In this document: piece after piece, positions 19,436-28,120 of the stretch | How the letters are laid out: each line of letters opens with the position of its first letter | How positions within the stretch are numbered: the first letter of the stretch is position 1 | DNA from: Klebsiella grimontii | GTDB taxonomy: Bacteria > Pseudomonadota > Gammaproteobacteria > Enterobacterales > Enterobacteriaceae | Assembly: GCF_900200035.1 (NCBI RefSeq) | Contig: NZ_FZTC01000017.1 | Span: forward strand, 1-64,000 | Direction of reading: 5' to 3' | Length of the DNA: 64,000 nt | Made by a program: the position numbers and the translations under genes | Notes under the pieces: model-generated | What the model was told of the DNA's origin: nothing | Database searches by the model: none | What the model saw: only the letters and a program-made list of their open reading frames with translations

Positions 19436-20227
19436 ATGCAAATAATTTACCCAAGTGATTACTTTAATCTGAATAGAGTTGATGAAAATTATGAGGATGA
19501 ATTCAACTGTGCAAGTGATAACGGAGTAAAATGTGTTTTGCTATCATCACAGCATTTATTAGATAGCAAAATTAAACTTTCAGGGAACCTTGAGGCGCAT
19601 GCGCCAGTTATTTGGCGAGGCTGGATGCTTAAACAGAAAGAATATAAAACATTATACAATACTGTTAAAAGCCATAGTGCGGAAATGTTAGTTTCTCCTG
19701 ATGATTACGCTTCTTGCCACTATATTACGGGCTGGTACGGAACATGTAGTGATTATACACCTGAAACTATTTTACTTACTGAGAATGATGATTTCGAAAA
19801 AATTACATCCCGATTAAAATGGCCTTCATATTTTGTTAAAGACTATGTTAAATCACTTACGACATCGCGTGGTTCGATAGCGAAAAATGCCGAGGAAATA
19901 CAGGGGATTTTAGCCCATATTAAACAATATCGCGGAGAAATTGAGGGTGGTGTCGTGCTTAGAAAGGTTGAGGACCTAAAACCCGAAACAGAACGTAGAT
20001 ATTTTTCATTCTATGGAAATGTCTACTCTGCTGATGATGTTATCCCTGCTATTGTTCATGAAATAGCGAAGCATATAAGCTCCCCTTTTTTCTCAATAGA
20101 TATGGTTGAGACAGCTTCATCCAATCTTCGTTTGATCGAAATCGGCGATGGGCAAGTTTCAGATATTAAAGAATGGGACGTCCAAAAATTCGTTAAGATG
20201 ATTGTAAAGGCCAGCGTGTCTGGATGA
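19436..20227 (+). CDS. ATP-grasp domain protein (DUF4343-like)
   Basis: 263 aa, AT-rich and unlike the flanking genes in codon use. The segment from about 125 to 250 has the look of an ATP-grasp enzyme: 'WPSYFVKDYVKS' (Lys binding ATP), 'GGVVLRKVEDL', 'RRYFSFYGNV' and the metal/ATP-binding end 'FFSIDMVET....LRLIEIGDGQVSD'. ATP-grasp enzymes form amide or ester bonds through acyl phosphates; the substrate is unknown. ATG 19436 has an upstream AGGATAGG. No signal peptide. It is followed after 53 bp by an unknown gene of the same composition, which may be a partner. Confidence 0.65.
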   Translation: MQIIYPSDYFNLNRVDENYEDEFNCASDNGVKCVLLSSQHLLDSKIKLSGNLEAHAPVIWRGWMLKQKEYKTLYNTVKSHSAEMLVSPDDYASCHYITGWYGTCSDYTPETILLTENDDFEKITSRLKWPSYFVKDYVKSLTTSRGSIAKNAEEIQGILAHIKQYRGEIEGGVVLRKVEDLKPETERRYFSFYGNVYSADDVIPAIVHEIAKHISSPFFSIDMVETASSNLRLIEIGDGQVSDIKEWDVQKFVKMIVKASVSG

Positions 20228-20280
20228 GTATGTTTTAATATCAGCCTGGTTTTAAGTCTTCAGGATATGAGGCTCAAGGT

Positions 20281-20739
20281 ATGAATAAAGTTAACAATAT
20301 ATATGCTTGTTTTTTTAAATTGCTTGGTAAAAAAATTATCAAGTATGAAACGGCCGAGATTTATTTTGATGACTGGGAACCCTGGAATGATTTACCCATA
20401 AGAATCTACTTTGATGGTGGTGAGGTAATCTCTATTGCCTGGTCTAAATTTGATGAACTATGGTTAAGTAATGATCTAACACTTCCGTTTTCGATTGAGT
20501 ATAATCAAGTTCGCTGGGTGACAAATAGTCCAAAAGAAATCAGTGGATGTCTAAATAATAGGATATCATCGGTAAAACTTGGTGTGGATTATTTGGTTAT
20601 TGAAAATAATAAAATAGAAGTATTTACACATTTGTTGGTTTATACAACTAACGGAATTTTGGATGTGTTTAATAATCTGGATGAAAATGGTTATTCTTTG
20701 ACCTCAGGTTTTGATGACAAAACAATGGATATTGTATAG
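20281..20739 (+). CDS. Hypothetical protein, AT-rich islet
   Basis: 152 aa, family not recognised. Mixed alpha/beta, acidic, with several aromatic strands ('YFDDWEPWNDLPIRIYFDGGE', about 28-48). Length, solubility and lack of a signal peptide recall small immunity-type or SUKH-like proteins, but I see no motif that proves this. It sits 53 bp behind the ATP-grasp gene in the same direction and shares its low GC, so the two were probably acquired together. Confidence 0.5.
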   Translation: MNKVNNIYACFFKLLGKKIIKYETAEIYFDDWEPWNDLPIRIYFDGGEVISIAWSKFDELWLSNDLTLPFSIEYNQVRWVTNSPKEISGCLNNRISSVKLGVDYLVIENNKIEVFTHLLVYTTNGILDVFNNLDENGYSLTSGFDDKTMDIV

Positions 20740-20938
20740 AGTGCTTATGTCATAACTTGAATGTTGTTATTAAAGTTGCTGGATTTAATATGTTCATGCT
20801 TAAAAAGGAATGTTTGATTATACTGCGCAGTATTATGGTTTTTAATCCTTTAAAAGTATCAATGTAAGGCGTTATTATAAATAATGTACTATGACAAGGT
20901 CATGATCTTATATTTAAAGTAATTAATATCATTTCACT

Positions 20939-20972
20939 AGCAATGCCCCCGTTTCAAGTAAGAGGCATTGCT
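20939..20972 (-). terminator. Possible terminator after the HAD phosphatase gene
   Basis: AGCAATGCC (20939-20947) pairs with GGCATTGCT (20964-20972), a 9-bp stem 12 bp past the stop of the leftward gene. No U-tract follows, so termination is uncertain. Confidence 0.45.
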
Positions 20973-20984
20973 GTAAGTCGATAC

Positions 20985-22277
20985 CTATGGTAAAGATACT
21001 TCGTTATTAGTGCCCATCAGTATGCTACTTTGTGATGATAAAAATTCCCCTTTATTTTCATCTCTTCCTTGTAATAATATTTTTGCATCATCTTTATTAT
21101 AGTCACGAACGGCTTTAGCTGATAACTCACCGATAATAGTGTCAGATGCGCGTAGCCGATTGATAATAAGAACACACTTTGTGTCATTAAAGTCGGACAT
21201 CATGTTTTGATCTCCTTCGCTATCGCCAGCAACTAATATTGGCCCGGTATTTTTGTAATGTTGTTGTATAAATTTTTTTATGGTTTCGGTTTTACCTTTA
21301 CCTTGCGTCTGGGGATAGTATGGATCGAGGCTGTGAGTCAATCTACCTTCTTTATCATATAAGGGATGCATTGCATAGACATGAGACTCAGGAACAGAAA
21401 AACCATATTTTTCTGTAGTAACGATGCTTTTTATCACATCTAAAGCAGAAGCGGAAATGACATAAACATCAACTCCTGCCTGCTGTAGGTTTTTATATAA
21501 TGTCTGCATTTCTGGGACCAGCCTAAATCCATTTTTCCATGTTACTGATACGATACCAGCTCGGCCAGCCATATCTGCTGGGCTTACCCATGTCACCTTT
21601 TCGATAGGCTGGTTATTTTGCCACTCAATAGTATCGTGCACTAAATCAGCTACTTCTTTTTTGGACATGCCAGAAAAAAGATACGTCACCCATGGATAAG
21701 ATACCTCATGGTCGAATGACCCACCTATTGCATCATATAAATATCTCATTTTCACTATAAAATTCATATAATTAGAATCTTTCTTAATTTCATCAAGCGT
21801 TTTATTACCCGCAAATCCGCTGTAATTATTGTATAGCCATGTGTAGCTATCAATAATGTCTTGACCAATGAGGTTTATATTAACCGGTTGATGATTTTTA
21901 TTATTATAATCCGAGTTAAAGTCTGAAGGCGGTATATCTTTATAAATTATCTCTTTCAATGTCTCAGGTTTCATCGAAAATTTAAGGTTTTCTAGTTGAT
22001 ATATAAGCGTTGCCTCTTCGATATCCAGAAAAGCTGTTGTGTTGTCAAAATCAAAAACAGCATATAAAGAATGCGCTGGCTTCTGCTTTGCTTCTTGAAT
22101 GAGTCTGTCAATTTTTCTTGAGTTGAACTCGTCCCAATTGCCGATAACTATTTGCTTTTGTTGGGGAATTGCAGTTTCTAAATTTTGTGACACTTGATTT
22201 GTGTTACTGGCACTGGCCGTTGTTCCATATACTCCAAAAAATACGGATAGTAGTGCATATATTATTGTCATTTTCAT
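20985..22277 (-). CDS. Secreted HAD-superfamily phosphatase
   Basis: 430 aa. Signal peptide MKMTIIYALLSVFFGVYGTTASA. HAD motif I is 'VFDFDNT' (about residues 73-79; nucleophile and general-acid Asp), motif II is in 'VYVISAS' (about 272), and motif IV is 'VAGDSEGDQNMM' (about 347) with the Mg-binding Asp residues. The large cap between motifs I and II and the periplasmic location resemble Pseudomonas phosphorylcholine phosphatase and related acid phosphatases; that substrate is only a suggestion. The gene is AT-rich. ATG 22277 follows AAGGA by 7 bases. Flanked by the 11-bp repeat TATGACAAGGT (20890 and 22441). Confidence 0.75.
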   Translation of the reverse strand: MKMTIIYALLSVFFGVYGTTASASNTNQVSQNLETAIPQQKQIVIGNWDEFNSRKIDRLIQEAKQKPAHSLYAVFDFDNTTAFLDIEEATLIYQLENLKFSMKPETLKEIIYKDIPPSDFNSDYNNKNHQPVNINLIGQDIIDSYTWLYNNYSGFAGNKTLDEIKKDSNYMNFIVKMRYLYDAIGGSFDHEVSYPWVTYLFSGMSKKEVADLVHDTIEWQNNQPIEKVTWVSPADMAGRAGIVSVTWKNGFRLVPEMQTLYKNLQQAGVDVYVISASALDVIKSIVTTEKYGFSVPESHVYAMHPLYDKEGRLTHSLDPYYPQTQGKGKTETIKKFIQQHYKNTGPILVAGDSEGDQNMMSDFNDTKCVLIINRLRASDTIIGELSAKAVRDYNKDDAKILLQGRDENKGEFLSSQSSILMGTNNEVSLP

Positions 22278-22567
22278 GATTAATTCCTTTTTTAGGGTGC
22301 ATTACCATCTGTAGCAAAAAGTAAAAGCCAGCTATATCAAAAATTGGCACCCTGATCATGAATGTGATGGTTATCATATTTTATGAATATATGAAAATGG
22401 TGAGGGAGTAAGCCAGAATTATCTACAGAGAAATGTTTAGTATGACAAGGTAGCAGGTCAAAAACAGTTCGAACTATCTCCGAATGTTATTTTAATGTCA
22501 CTTATCTATCTACGGCTAGTCCTGATGGTTCTTTTGCTTTCTTCGGCATCGTGCAATCCTGTCATAC

Positions 22568-22601
22568 AAACCCCGAGCTATTTAATCGCTCGGGGTTTTT
22601 T
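22568..22601 (+). terminator. Orphan rho-independent terminator (possible sRNA 3' end)
   Basis: CCCCGAGC (22571-22578), 9-nt loop, GCTCGGGG (22588-22595), then TTTTTT. No + strand gene precedes it within 1.8 kb, so it may end a small RNA. Confidence 0.8.
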
Positions 22602-22689
22602 CTTATGTGCCGCTATTCAGTATGCCATTCGGTTGAGTAACCCGCTCTGGCCGTTTGAAGCTGACAGGTGCGGTTCCCTTCGCAAAGTC

Positions 22690-22713
22690 CCCCCTCATGC
22701 GCTGTTGAGGGGG
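22690..22713 (-). terminator. Hairpin downstream of the porin gene
   Basis: CCCCCTCA (22690-22697) pairs with TGAGGGGG (22706-22713), 8 bp past the end of the leftward operon. The following bases are only partly T-rich. Confidence 0.55.
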
Positions 22714-22720
22714 CGCGGAC

Positions 22721-24133
22721 TCAGAAGATATTGATGCTGTAGCCGACGATAAACTTCACGTCGTTACGATCGGTTTTATAGTTGCTGTCTGTCGCCCGGA
22801 AGAGCGCCGGGAGCAGGGTAAAGGAGAGGCCTTTCGCCATGCCGTCCGCCACCAGATAGCGAGCGGAAAGATCGAACGACACCATGCTCCCGTCGTACTT
22901 TCTCGCCGAACCGGTTTTACTGACATCGCTAACCACGTGCCAGCCGTAGGTTCCGGCACCGCCCAGGGTTAACTCCGGTAGATTCAGATCGGCAAAGTTA
23001 TAACTCACGCCAAAACGAACCGCGCGGGCGCCGGAAACGTTAAAGTCTTCCAGCTGCGACAGCGTCGGCTGATAATCACGCTTATCGGAGTTCGCCCACG
23101 GGGTTAAGCGGAAGTTGTAATCTCCGGTGTTCGGGGCGTAGTTCTGGCTATAACCAAGGGACCACACGGTGTTGTCGTGGCTCAGGTTAAAACCAACCCC
23201 CACATAATATTCCGTTGCAGGATCTTTTATTTTCGACAGATCTTCAATGTAGCGCGCGCCCTGGTAGAAGAGCTTACTCTGCAGGGAGACATCCTTTGTC
23301 AACGTATCGTGACGCTCTACCTGTGCCTGCCAGTTGCGACGGTAGCCTTTACCTTCGCCATAGCCCACGTCAAGCACGGTACTGCCAAAGTTATAGACTG
23401 CGCCCACCGTGTGAATGTAATCGATGATTGCACCGGCTTTAATGGTTTTGCCGTTGTCATCGAGTCCGGCGGCGTTGTTCTGGTGCCAGGCCGTGGTCAT
23501 CGGTTTAAAATCACGGCTCCAGTCGTTCTTGAAGCGGTCGGCCCAGGCGTAGGTCAGCCTCAGTTTGTCGAGGGTCAGGGCACTGTCAAACCCGCGAAAA
23601 GCGTGAGGGTTGAGGCCCCAACTGCTTTTTACGGTACCGGAGTTAATGGGGGTATAGCCCGCGGCCAGCTTGAAATTGGTGCCTGCATCGCCAAGGTTGA
23701 GCTTGAGTGCGGCAACCGACACGCTCATGTAGGACCTCTCGCACGGGCTGAACTTGCCCGGCTCGCCGCAATCGTAGTCGTAGTAAAGGATCTCCGACTG
23801 ACCGACGGTATGCCCGAGTTTAATGTTGGCGTTGCCCCAGAAATCAAAGCCAATAACGTCCTGGTAATAGCCTGAAATATAGCTAATCGCCACGTTACCG
23901 GTCTGGTTCTGGATCCCGGCTGGACCCAGTCCGTATTTACCGGTCGTGGAGTCTTTTACAGCACGATGACGAATATATAGTGAGGTATTGAGATTTAATT
24001 TGCCTTCATCATAAAACGCTTTCTCAAACTGAGAAGGCGCTTCATAATCCGTTTCTTCTTCCGCAAAGGCATCTGCGGCAATAAAAAGAAACAGCGGTGT
24101 ACACAGAGAAACTCTGAGTCTATGAGTTGTCAT
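22721..24133 (-). CDS. OprD-family outer membrane porin
   Basis: 470 aa. Signal peptide MTTHRLRVSLCTPLFLFIAADAFA, then an OprD/ChiP/YbfM-type barrel: 'LNLNTSLYIRHR', 'DVIGFDFWGNANIKLG', 'LAAGYTPINSGTVKSSWGLNPHAFRG', alternating aromatic strands and a terminal 'GYSINIF' ending in Phe, the Bam signal. OprD-type channels pass small sugars, chitosaccharides or acidic compounds. It is the last gene of the leftward PTS/GH88 operon, 50 bp after the second SIS gene, so it probably admits the oligosaccharide processed by the operon. Note it fills the slot that KdgM-type porins hold in pectin pathways. Confidence 0.88.
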   Translation of the reverse strand: MTTHRLRVSLCTPLFLFIAADAFAEEETDYEAPSQFEKAFYDEGKLNLNTSLYIRHRAVKDSTTGKYGLGPAGIQNQTGNVAISYISGYYQDVIGFDFWGNANIKLGHTVGQSEILYYDYDCGEPGKFSPCERSYMSVSVAALKLNLGDAGTNFKLAAGYTPINSGTVKSSWGLNPHAFRGFDSALTLDKLRLTYAWADRFKNDWSRDFKPMTTAWHQNNAAGLDDNGKTIKAGAIIDYIHTVGAVYNFGSTVLDVGYGEGKGYRRNWQAQVERHDTLTKDVSLQSKLFYQGARYIEDLSKIKDPATEYYVGVGFNLSHDNTVWSLGYSQNYAPNTGDYNFRLTPWANSDKRDYQPTLSQLEDFNVSGARAVRFGVSYNFADLNLPELTLGGAGTYGWHVVSDVSKTGSARKYDGSMVSFDLSARYLVADGMAKGLSFTLLPALFRATDSNYKTDRNDVKFIVGYSINIF

Positions 24134-24182
24134 TATTATATACCTTATAAAACCATGTATTATAGGGCGAGGGATGTACTGT

Positions 24183-24941
24183 TTATTTAAAACTCGTGTT
24201 ATTTATGAGCTCCGGGATTTGCGCACCGTATTTTTCGAGAAGATATTCATTATGTTTTGCGGAATTCGCAATGTTACCGCTCAAAAATACCGGCAGAGAT
24301 TTATTTTCACTCCCCAGGTTCGCTATGATTTCCGCGAACAGGGTATGCATAATAAACAGTCCGGTCATTGAGGAAACCGGCGCGAACGGCGTTGCATGCT
24401 CTGTAAGGGAAAGCACCGCATCACCGATTGGCACCTGGTTATCAATGGCGACATCCACGCAGTCCCGCAGCTTAAGGCCAGCCTTGTGCTTCGACGGCTG
24501 GGTCTCGGCATACAGAAAGCTGGTCAGCGCCAGGGTAAATGCCCCGTGCTGTTTTGCCCAGAGTGCTGCATCGACCGGAGCGGGGTTAATCCCGGAAGTT
24601 GAGATAACAATCAGCGCATCTTTACTGGTGATCGAGAATCTCTCCAGATGCTCAGCAATATAGTCATTCTGTTTTTCATAATATGATGAAGCCGCCGCCC
24701 CCTGATGTAACATTAAAGGTTCGATAAATATTGGCCGAACCGGGGCGATACCTCCGGCACGATAAAATACATCTTCAGCGAAAATATGTGAGTGGCCGCA
24801 GCCGAAAATATAAATTACACCTCCCTGGTTAATGATTTTTGCCAGTTCCACGGCGGTGGAAGTGATTTTATGGCTTTGCTGTTGAGTAATGTCGTTAAGT
24901 TTTTTCTGGACGATATCTAAATAGCTCTGAATCATTGTCAT
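24183..24941 (-). CDS. SIS-domain sugar-phosphate protein (second copy)
   Basis: 252 aa. One sugar isomerase (SIS) domain of the UPF0309 kind: 'GGVIYIFGCGHSHIFAEDVFYRAGG' region (about 42-66), 'ALIVISTSGINPAPVDAALWAK' region and 'GDAVLSL'. SIS folds bind phospho-sugars as isomerases, deaminases, etherases or sensors. ATG 24941 overlaps the GH88 stop by ATGA and has AGGA 8 bases upstream; the longer frame from 24959 is rejected. Paralogous to the gene at 26114. Suggested role: conversion of the amino-sugar phosphate or uronate released by the hydrolase. Confidence 0.75.
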   Translation of the reverse strand: MTMIQSYLDIVQKKLNDITQQQSHKITSTAVELAKIINQGGVIYIFGCGHSHIFAEDVFYRAGGIAPVRPIFIEPLMLHQGAAASSYYEKQNDYIAEHLERFSITSKDALIVISTSGINPAPVDAALWAKQHGAFTLALTSFLYAETQPSKHKAGLKLRDCVDVAIDNQVPIGDAVLSLTEHATPFAPVSSMTGLFIMHTLFAEIIANLGSENKSLPVFLSGNIANSAKHNEYLLEKYGAQIPELINNTSFK

Positions 24942-26104
24942 AACCAGTATCCTGACCATTGTGGTTGGTAGACTCGGTATAACGCTTCCATATAGAAGTA
25001 ATCTCCCCAGAGATTACATTCATCGATGCCTTTACCGAGGGCATAGGCGTAAACACCGTGTTTAAGTAAGCCTTCGCAGACATCATCCTCGCGGGCAGAC
25101 GCGCCGCGCATTAATGCCAGCAGACATTGACGCGCCAGTGTCTGGTAACCGGCATCCGGAAAGTGCTTATGCGCTTCCAGCAGGCCGCAGACCGCAATCG
25201 CCAGCGCGGAGCTGTCTTTCGGGGCGTCGGGATCTGCAGCCAGCAGCAGATCCCAGGCGGGAACGCCGTCCTCCGGCAGGTAGCGGAAGAAATACTCGCA
25301 GGCCTGCTGCCACCGTTCGTAGTGGTCGGTTTCGCCGGTGGCCGACCAGTGAAGCGGGATGCCGAGAATGGCCCACGCCTGGCCGCGGGCCCAGCAGGAG
25401 TTATCGCTGTAGCCCTGAAAGGTTTTCCCGTGCGAAGGCGCACCGCTTGTCTGGTCAAAATAGAAGGTATGGAAAGTGGAGCCGTCTTCGCGAAAAATGT
25501 TGTTGATGACCGCCGCATAGTGGCGTTCAGCCACTTCCCGATAACGTGATTCACCGCTGATCTTTGCTGCCACGTGGAGCAGGGGAAGGTTAATCAATGA
25601 ATCGATAATAAGCCGGTACTCCTGCGGGTCGTTAAGCATACCCCAGGCCTGGATAAAACCGGCGCTGTGGTGAAAACGGTTTACCAGCAGATCGGCCGCC
25701 GCCAGAATAAGCGGGGTTAGCGCTTCGCGCTCCGTCAGTTTCCAGTACGCGACTGCCGACAGGCTATAAAGGAAGCCGATATCGTGGTGATCGAGGACGT
25801 AGTGCGCCGCCAGGCGGGCTTTAAAACTCGCCACGTTGCGTTCAACGCCGTCCAGGTATGCGCGATCGCCGCTGAACTCCCAGGCCATTGCCTGCATCCC
25901 GGTCCAGAATCCGTTGGTCCAGTCGTTATTCTCTTTCAGAACGTAGCGATTATTGAGCGTGCAGGCTGAGGGGAATTTCTCGCCGTACAGACCCATGTTA
26001 CGTGCGATCCGCCGCGCGCACGCCGTCAGCTCATCCCGACAGGCGTCGGGCGTGAGGGCAGGAAAGGGCAGCGGTGTGAGGCGATTCGACAGACTCTCTT
26101 TCAT
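24938..26104 (-). CDS. ugl: Unsaturated glucuronyl hydrolase (GH88)
   Basis: 388 aa, the usual length of bacterial UGL, without a signal peptide, so cytoplasmic. It removes the 4,5-unsaturated uronic acid from lyase products of glycosaminoglycans (or gellan, xanthan) by hydrating the vinyl-ether. Catalytic Asp pair: Asp108 in DHHDIGF and Asp168 in RLIIDSLINLPLL, with the spacing of Asp88/Asp149 of Bacillus UGL. 'GYSDNSCWARGQAW' (about 226-240) is the family signature. Placed inside a mannose-family PTS operon, it should act on phosphorylated unsaturated disaccharides, as in streptococcal and lactobacillal hyaluronate/chondroitin clusters. Confidence 0.9.
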   Translation of the reverse strand: MKESLSNRLTPLPFPALTPDACRDELTACARRIARNMGLYGEKFPSACTLNNRYVLKENNDWTNGFWTGMQAMAWEFSGDRAYLDGVERNVASFKARLAAHYVLDHHDIGFLYSLSAVAYWKLTEREALTPLILAAADLLVNRFHHSAGFIQAWGMLNDPQEYRLIIDSLINLPLLHVAAKISGESRYREVAERHYAAVINNIFREDGSTFHTFYFDQTSGAPSHGKTFQGYSDNSCWARGQAWAILGIPLHWSATGETDHYERWQQACEYFFRYLPEDGVPAWDLLLAADPDAPKDSSALAIAVCGLLEAHKHFPDAGYQTLARQCLLALMRGASAREDDVCEGLLKHGVYAYALGKGIDECNLWGDYFYMEALYRVYQPQWSGYWL

Positions 26105-26113
26105 GATTTTTCC

Positions 26114-26818
26114 CTACAGCGTGAATACGCGCTCTTTGTACTGACTCATCAGCATGTCGTTGTATTCTTTACCGCCGGGCAGATTGATGCTGCGCATCAC
26201 CGGCGGCGCGATACCTTGTTCCAGCAGCATCTCGATGCAGCGGATCACCACGTTATTGATGATGAAGGCCGCAGACAGCGAGGACACCGGACCGGTCATG
26301 ATGTTGCCGTTATCCATACTTAGCGTGCAGTCACCGGACGGGCAGCCGTTATCGAGAATGACATCGGCATAGTCGCGGATGCTCTCGCTCGTTGGCGTCG
26401 ACTCACCGGCGTAGCGGGTGATAACCACCAGCTTCAGCCCCCTCTCTTTGACCTTGCGTGCCAGCTCAACGTGCAGCGGTTTAGTGCCGGAGTTGGAGAT
26501 AATCACAAAGCAGTCTGACTCGCGCAGATCGAGCAGCCCGGAGAAGATGTCGCCAATCCCTTTCAGCGAATCAAACCAGCCGGTTGGTCCATAGAACTGG
26601 TCAATGGCTTTGGTATTGACCAGGCCGCCTGCACGACCGGCCAGCTCAACCGCCGCGGCAAACGAGTGGCCGGAGCCAAAGCCGTGAATAATGCCGTTGG
26701 CTTTGACGCACTCGGCAAACAGCGCCGCCGCCTGCTCAACTTCAGCGCTCTGAGTAAGAAACACCTGATTCAGCGTTGCTAAAACATGCTGATAATACTG
26801 CTGCTGATGTGGTGACAT
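26114..26818 (-). CDS. SIS-domain sugar-phosphate protein (first copy)
   Basis: 234 aa, UPF0309-type SIS domain: 'NGIIHGFGSGHSFAAAVELAGRAGG' region (about 40-65) and 'DCFVIISNSGTKPLHVELARK' region (about 101-121), 'GPVSSLSAAFI'. It differs enough from the copy at 24183 that the two are not a recent duplication and probably do different steps. Starts 3 bp after the IIB stop. Candidate functions are hexosamine-6-phosphate isomerase/deaminase or phospho-sugar etherase; none is proven. Confidence 0.75.
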   Translation of the reverse strand: MSPHQQQYYQHVLATLNQVFLTQSAEVEQAAALFAECVKANGIIHGFGSGHSFAAAVELAGRAGGLVNTKAIDQFYGPTGWFDSLKGIGDIFSGLLDLRESDCFVIISNSGTKPLHVELARKVKERGLKLVVITRYAGESTPTSESIRDYADVILDNGCPSGDCTLSMDNGNIMTGPVSSLSAAFIINNVVIRCIEMLLEQGIAPPVMRSINLPGGKEYNDMLMSQYKERVFTL

Positions 26819-26821
26819 CCC

Positions 26822-27313
26822 TTATCCCTTATCGGCTTTTAAAAACGTGGTGATACAGGCGTTCGGCTCTTCCGGCGTCATCTGCGCCGTCACCGCCACG
26901 CCTTTTTCCAGCAGCGCGTTGATGGCCGCGATCTCAGCATCGTTGACGCTGACCGAGCGTTTGATCTGGCGGCGATCGTCTTTGTTGGACATATTGCCGA
27001 TATTGAGCTGGGGGAGGGCAATCCCGGCGTTCATCAGCTTCAGCGCCAGCTCCGGGGTCTTCAGCAGGATCAGTACGCGCTGACCGTCGTAGTTGCCGGC
27101 GAGGATATTGGCGCTGGCTTTCTCAAAAGAGAGAATAGAGGTGTTGCAGCCTTCCGGGGCTGCACTGCGCAGCAGCATTTTCTCTACATCGTTTGCAGCT
27201 ACGGCGTCGTCAATCACCATAATACGGTTGGCGTTGAAGTGGCTTACCCAGCGGGTGGCCACCTGGCCGTGGATCAGCCGGTCATCGACACGAATATGCA
27301 CAATACCTTTCAT
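26822..27313 (-). CDS. PTS mannose-family IIB component
   Basis: 163 aa. 'RVDDRLIHGQVATRW' places the phosphorylated His at residue 15, the hallmark of mannose/AgaB-type IIB subunits, which accept phosphate from IIA and pass it to the incoming sugar. The separate IIB gene (not fused to IIA as in ManX) resembles AgaB/GfrB systems. ATG 27313 follows AAGGA. Confidence 0.92.
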   Translation of the reverse strand: MKGIVHIRVDDRLIHGQVATRWVSHFNANRIMVIDDAVAANDVEKMLLRSAAPEGCNTSILSFEKASANILAGNYDGQRVLILLKTPELALKLMNAGIALPQLNIGNMSNKDDRRQIKRSVSVNDAEIAAINALLEKGVAVTAQMTPEEPNACITTFLKADKG

Positions 27314-27340
27314 GATAAATTCCTTAAATCAATGTGTTAC

Positions 27341-28120
27341 TTAACCGAGAATATTCAGGTTGTAGCCGATAATACCTAAAGCAATCAGGACAAAAATGAC
27401 GCGAGTCGAGTTCATCTTTTTGAGCCCCAGCAGCCAGTAGGTGAACCCCACAACCAGCAGCGGAATAAGCCCGGGCATAATCTGGTCGGCAATGCTCTGC
27501 AGCTTGAGCGACACTTCGCCGTAGCTGAATTCGAAATTAAGATTCGCCTTCACCACCGAGGGGATAAGCGCCCCGATAACCGTCAGCCCGAGAATATTGG
27601 CTGCGCGGGTAATTTTGTTGAGGCTATTGGTCAAAGACCCCAGCAGGTTGACCCCTTCCTGATACCCCGTGCTGATGCTAAAGCGCATAAACAGCATGCG
27701 AACCAGGGCGAACAGTAGCCAGAGGACAAGCCCCACCGGGTTGCCCTGCAGCGCGAGGTACGAAGCGACAGAACCGATAATGGTGGTCGGAATAACAAAG
27801 AACAGCGTATCTCCGATGCCCGCCAGCGGTCCCATCAGACCGGTTTTGATTCCGGCAACCGCATCTTTGCCCGCAAGCCCGGTCTGCTCTTCCAGGGCGA
27901 TGTTCACCCCGAGGATCCCCGGCGCCATGGTGTTGTTGGTGTTAAAGAACTGGCTGTGTACCTTCGCCGCATCCTTCAGCTCTTCGGGTTTTGCGTACTT
28001 TTTCTCAAGGAACGGATAGATGCTGTACAGATAGCCCAGACCCTGCATTTTTTCGTAGTTCCAGCCAGACTGACCGAACAGGAACCAGCGCCAGAACACG
28101 CGTTTTAGTACTTTATTCAT
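27341..28120 (-). CDS. PTS mannose-family IID component
   Basis: 259 aa from ATG 28120 (GGAG 9 bases upstream); a start at 28135 within the IIC gene is possible. It begins 'MNKVLKRVFWRWFLFGQSGWNYEKMQGLGYLYS', the standard IID opening, and contains 'GPLAGIGDTLF' (about 125) and a C-terminal membrane segment. With IIC it forms the translocation channel. Confidence 0.93.
   Translation of the reverse strand: MNKVLKRVFWRWFLFGQSGWNYEKMQGLGYLYSIYPFLEKKYAKPEELKDAAKVHSQFFNTNNTMAPGILGVNIALEEQTGLAGKDAVAGIKTGLMGPLAGIGDTLFFVIPTTIIGSVASYLALQGNPVGLVLWLLFALVRMLFMRFSISTGYQEGVNLLGSLTNSLNKITRAANILGLTVIGALIPSVVKANLNFEFSYGEVSLKLQSIADQIMPGLIPLLVVGFTYWLLGLKKMNSTRVIFVLIALGIIGYNLNILG

Larger units (their letters stand above)
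22278..22720. other. Intergenic region with orphan terminator
   Basis: Contains the leader of the HAD gene (left), an AT-rich stretch, the orphan + strand terminator at 22568-22601 and the hairpin after the porin gene (22690-22713). A 79-codon frame at 22495 runs through both hairpins and is not credible. A short untranslated transcript ending at 22601 is possible. Confidence 0.55.

Noticed and set aside
19022-22600. Integrative element with attachment sites at serT
   Set aside because: No integrase and no second copy of the tRNA 3' end were found; kept only as an AT-rich islet.
22495-22734. 79-codon frame after the HAD phosphatase
   Set aside because: Runs through two transcription hairpins.
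23177-23875. 232-codon plus-strand frame inside the porin gene
   Set aside because: Shadow of the leftward porin frame; porin has signal peptide and terminal Phe.
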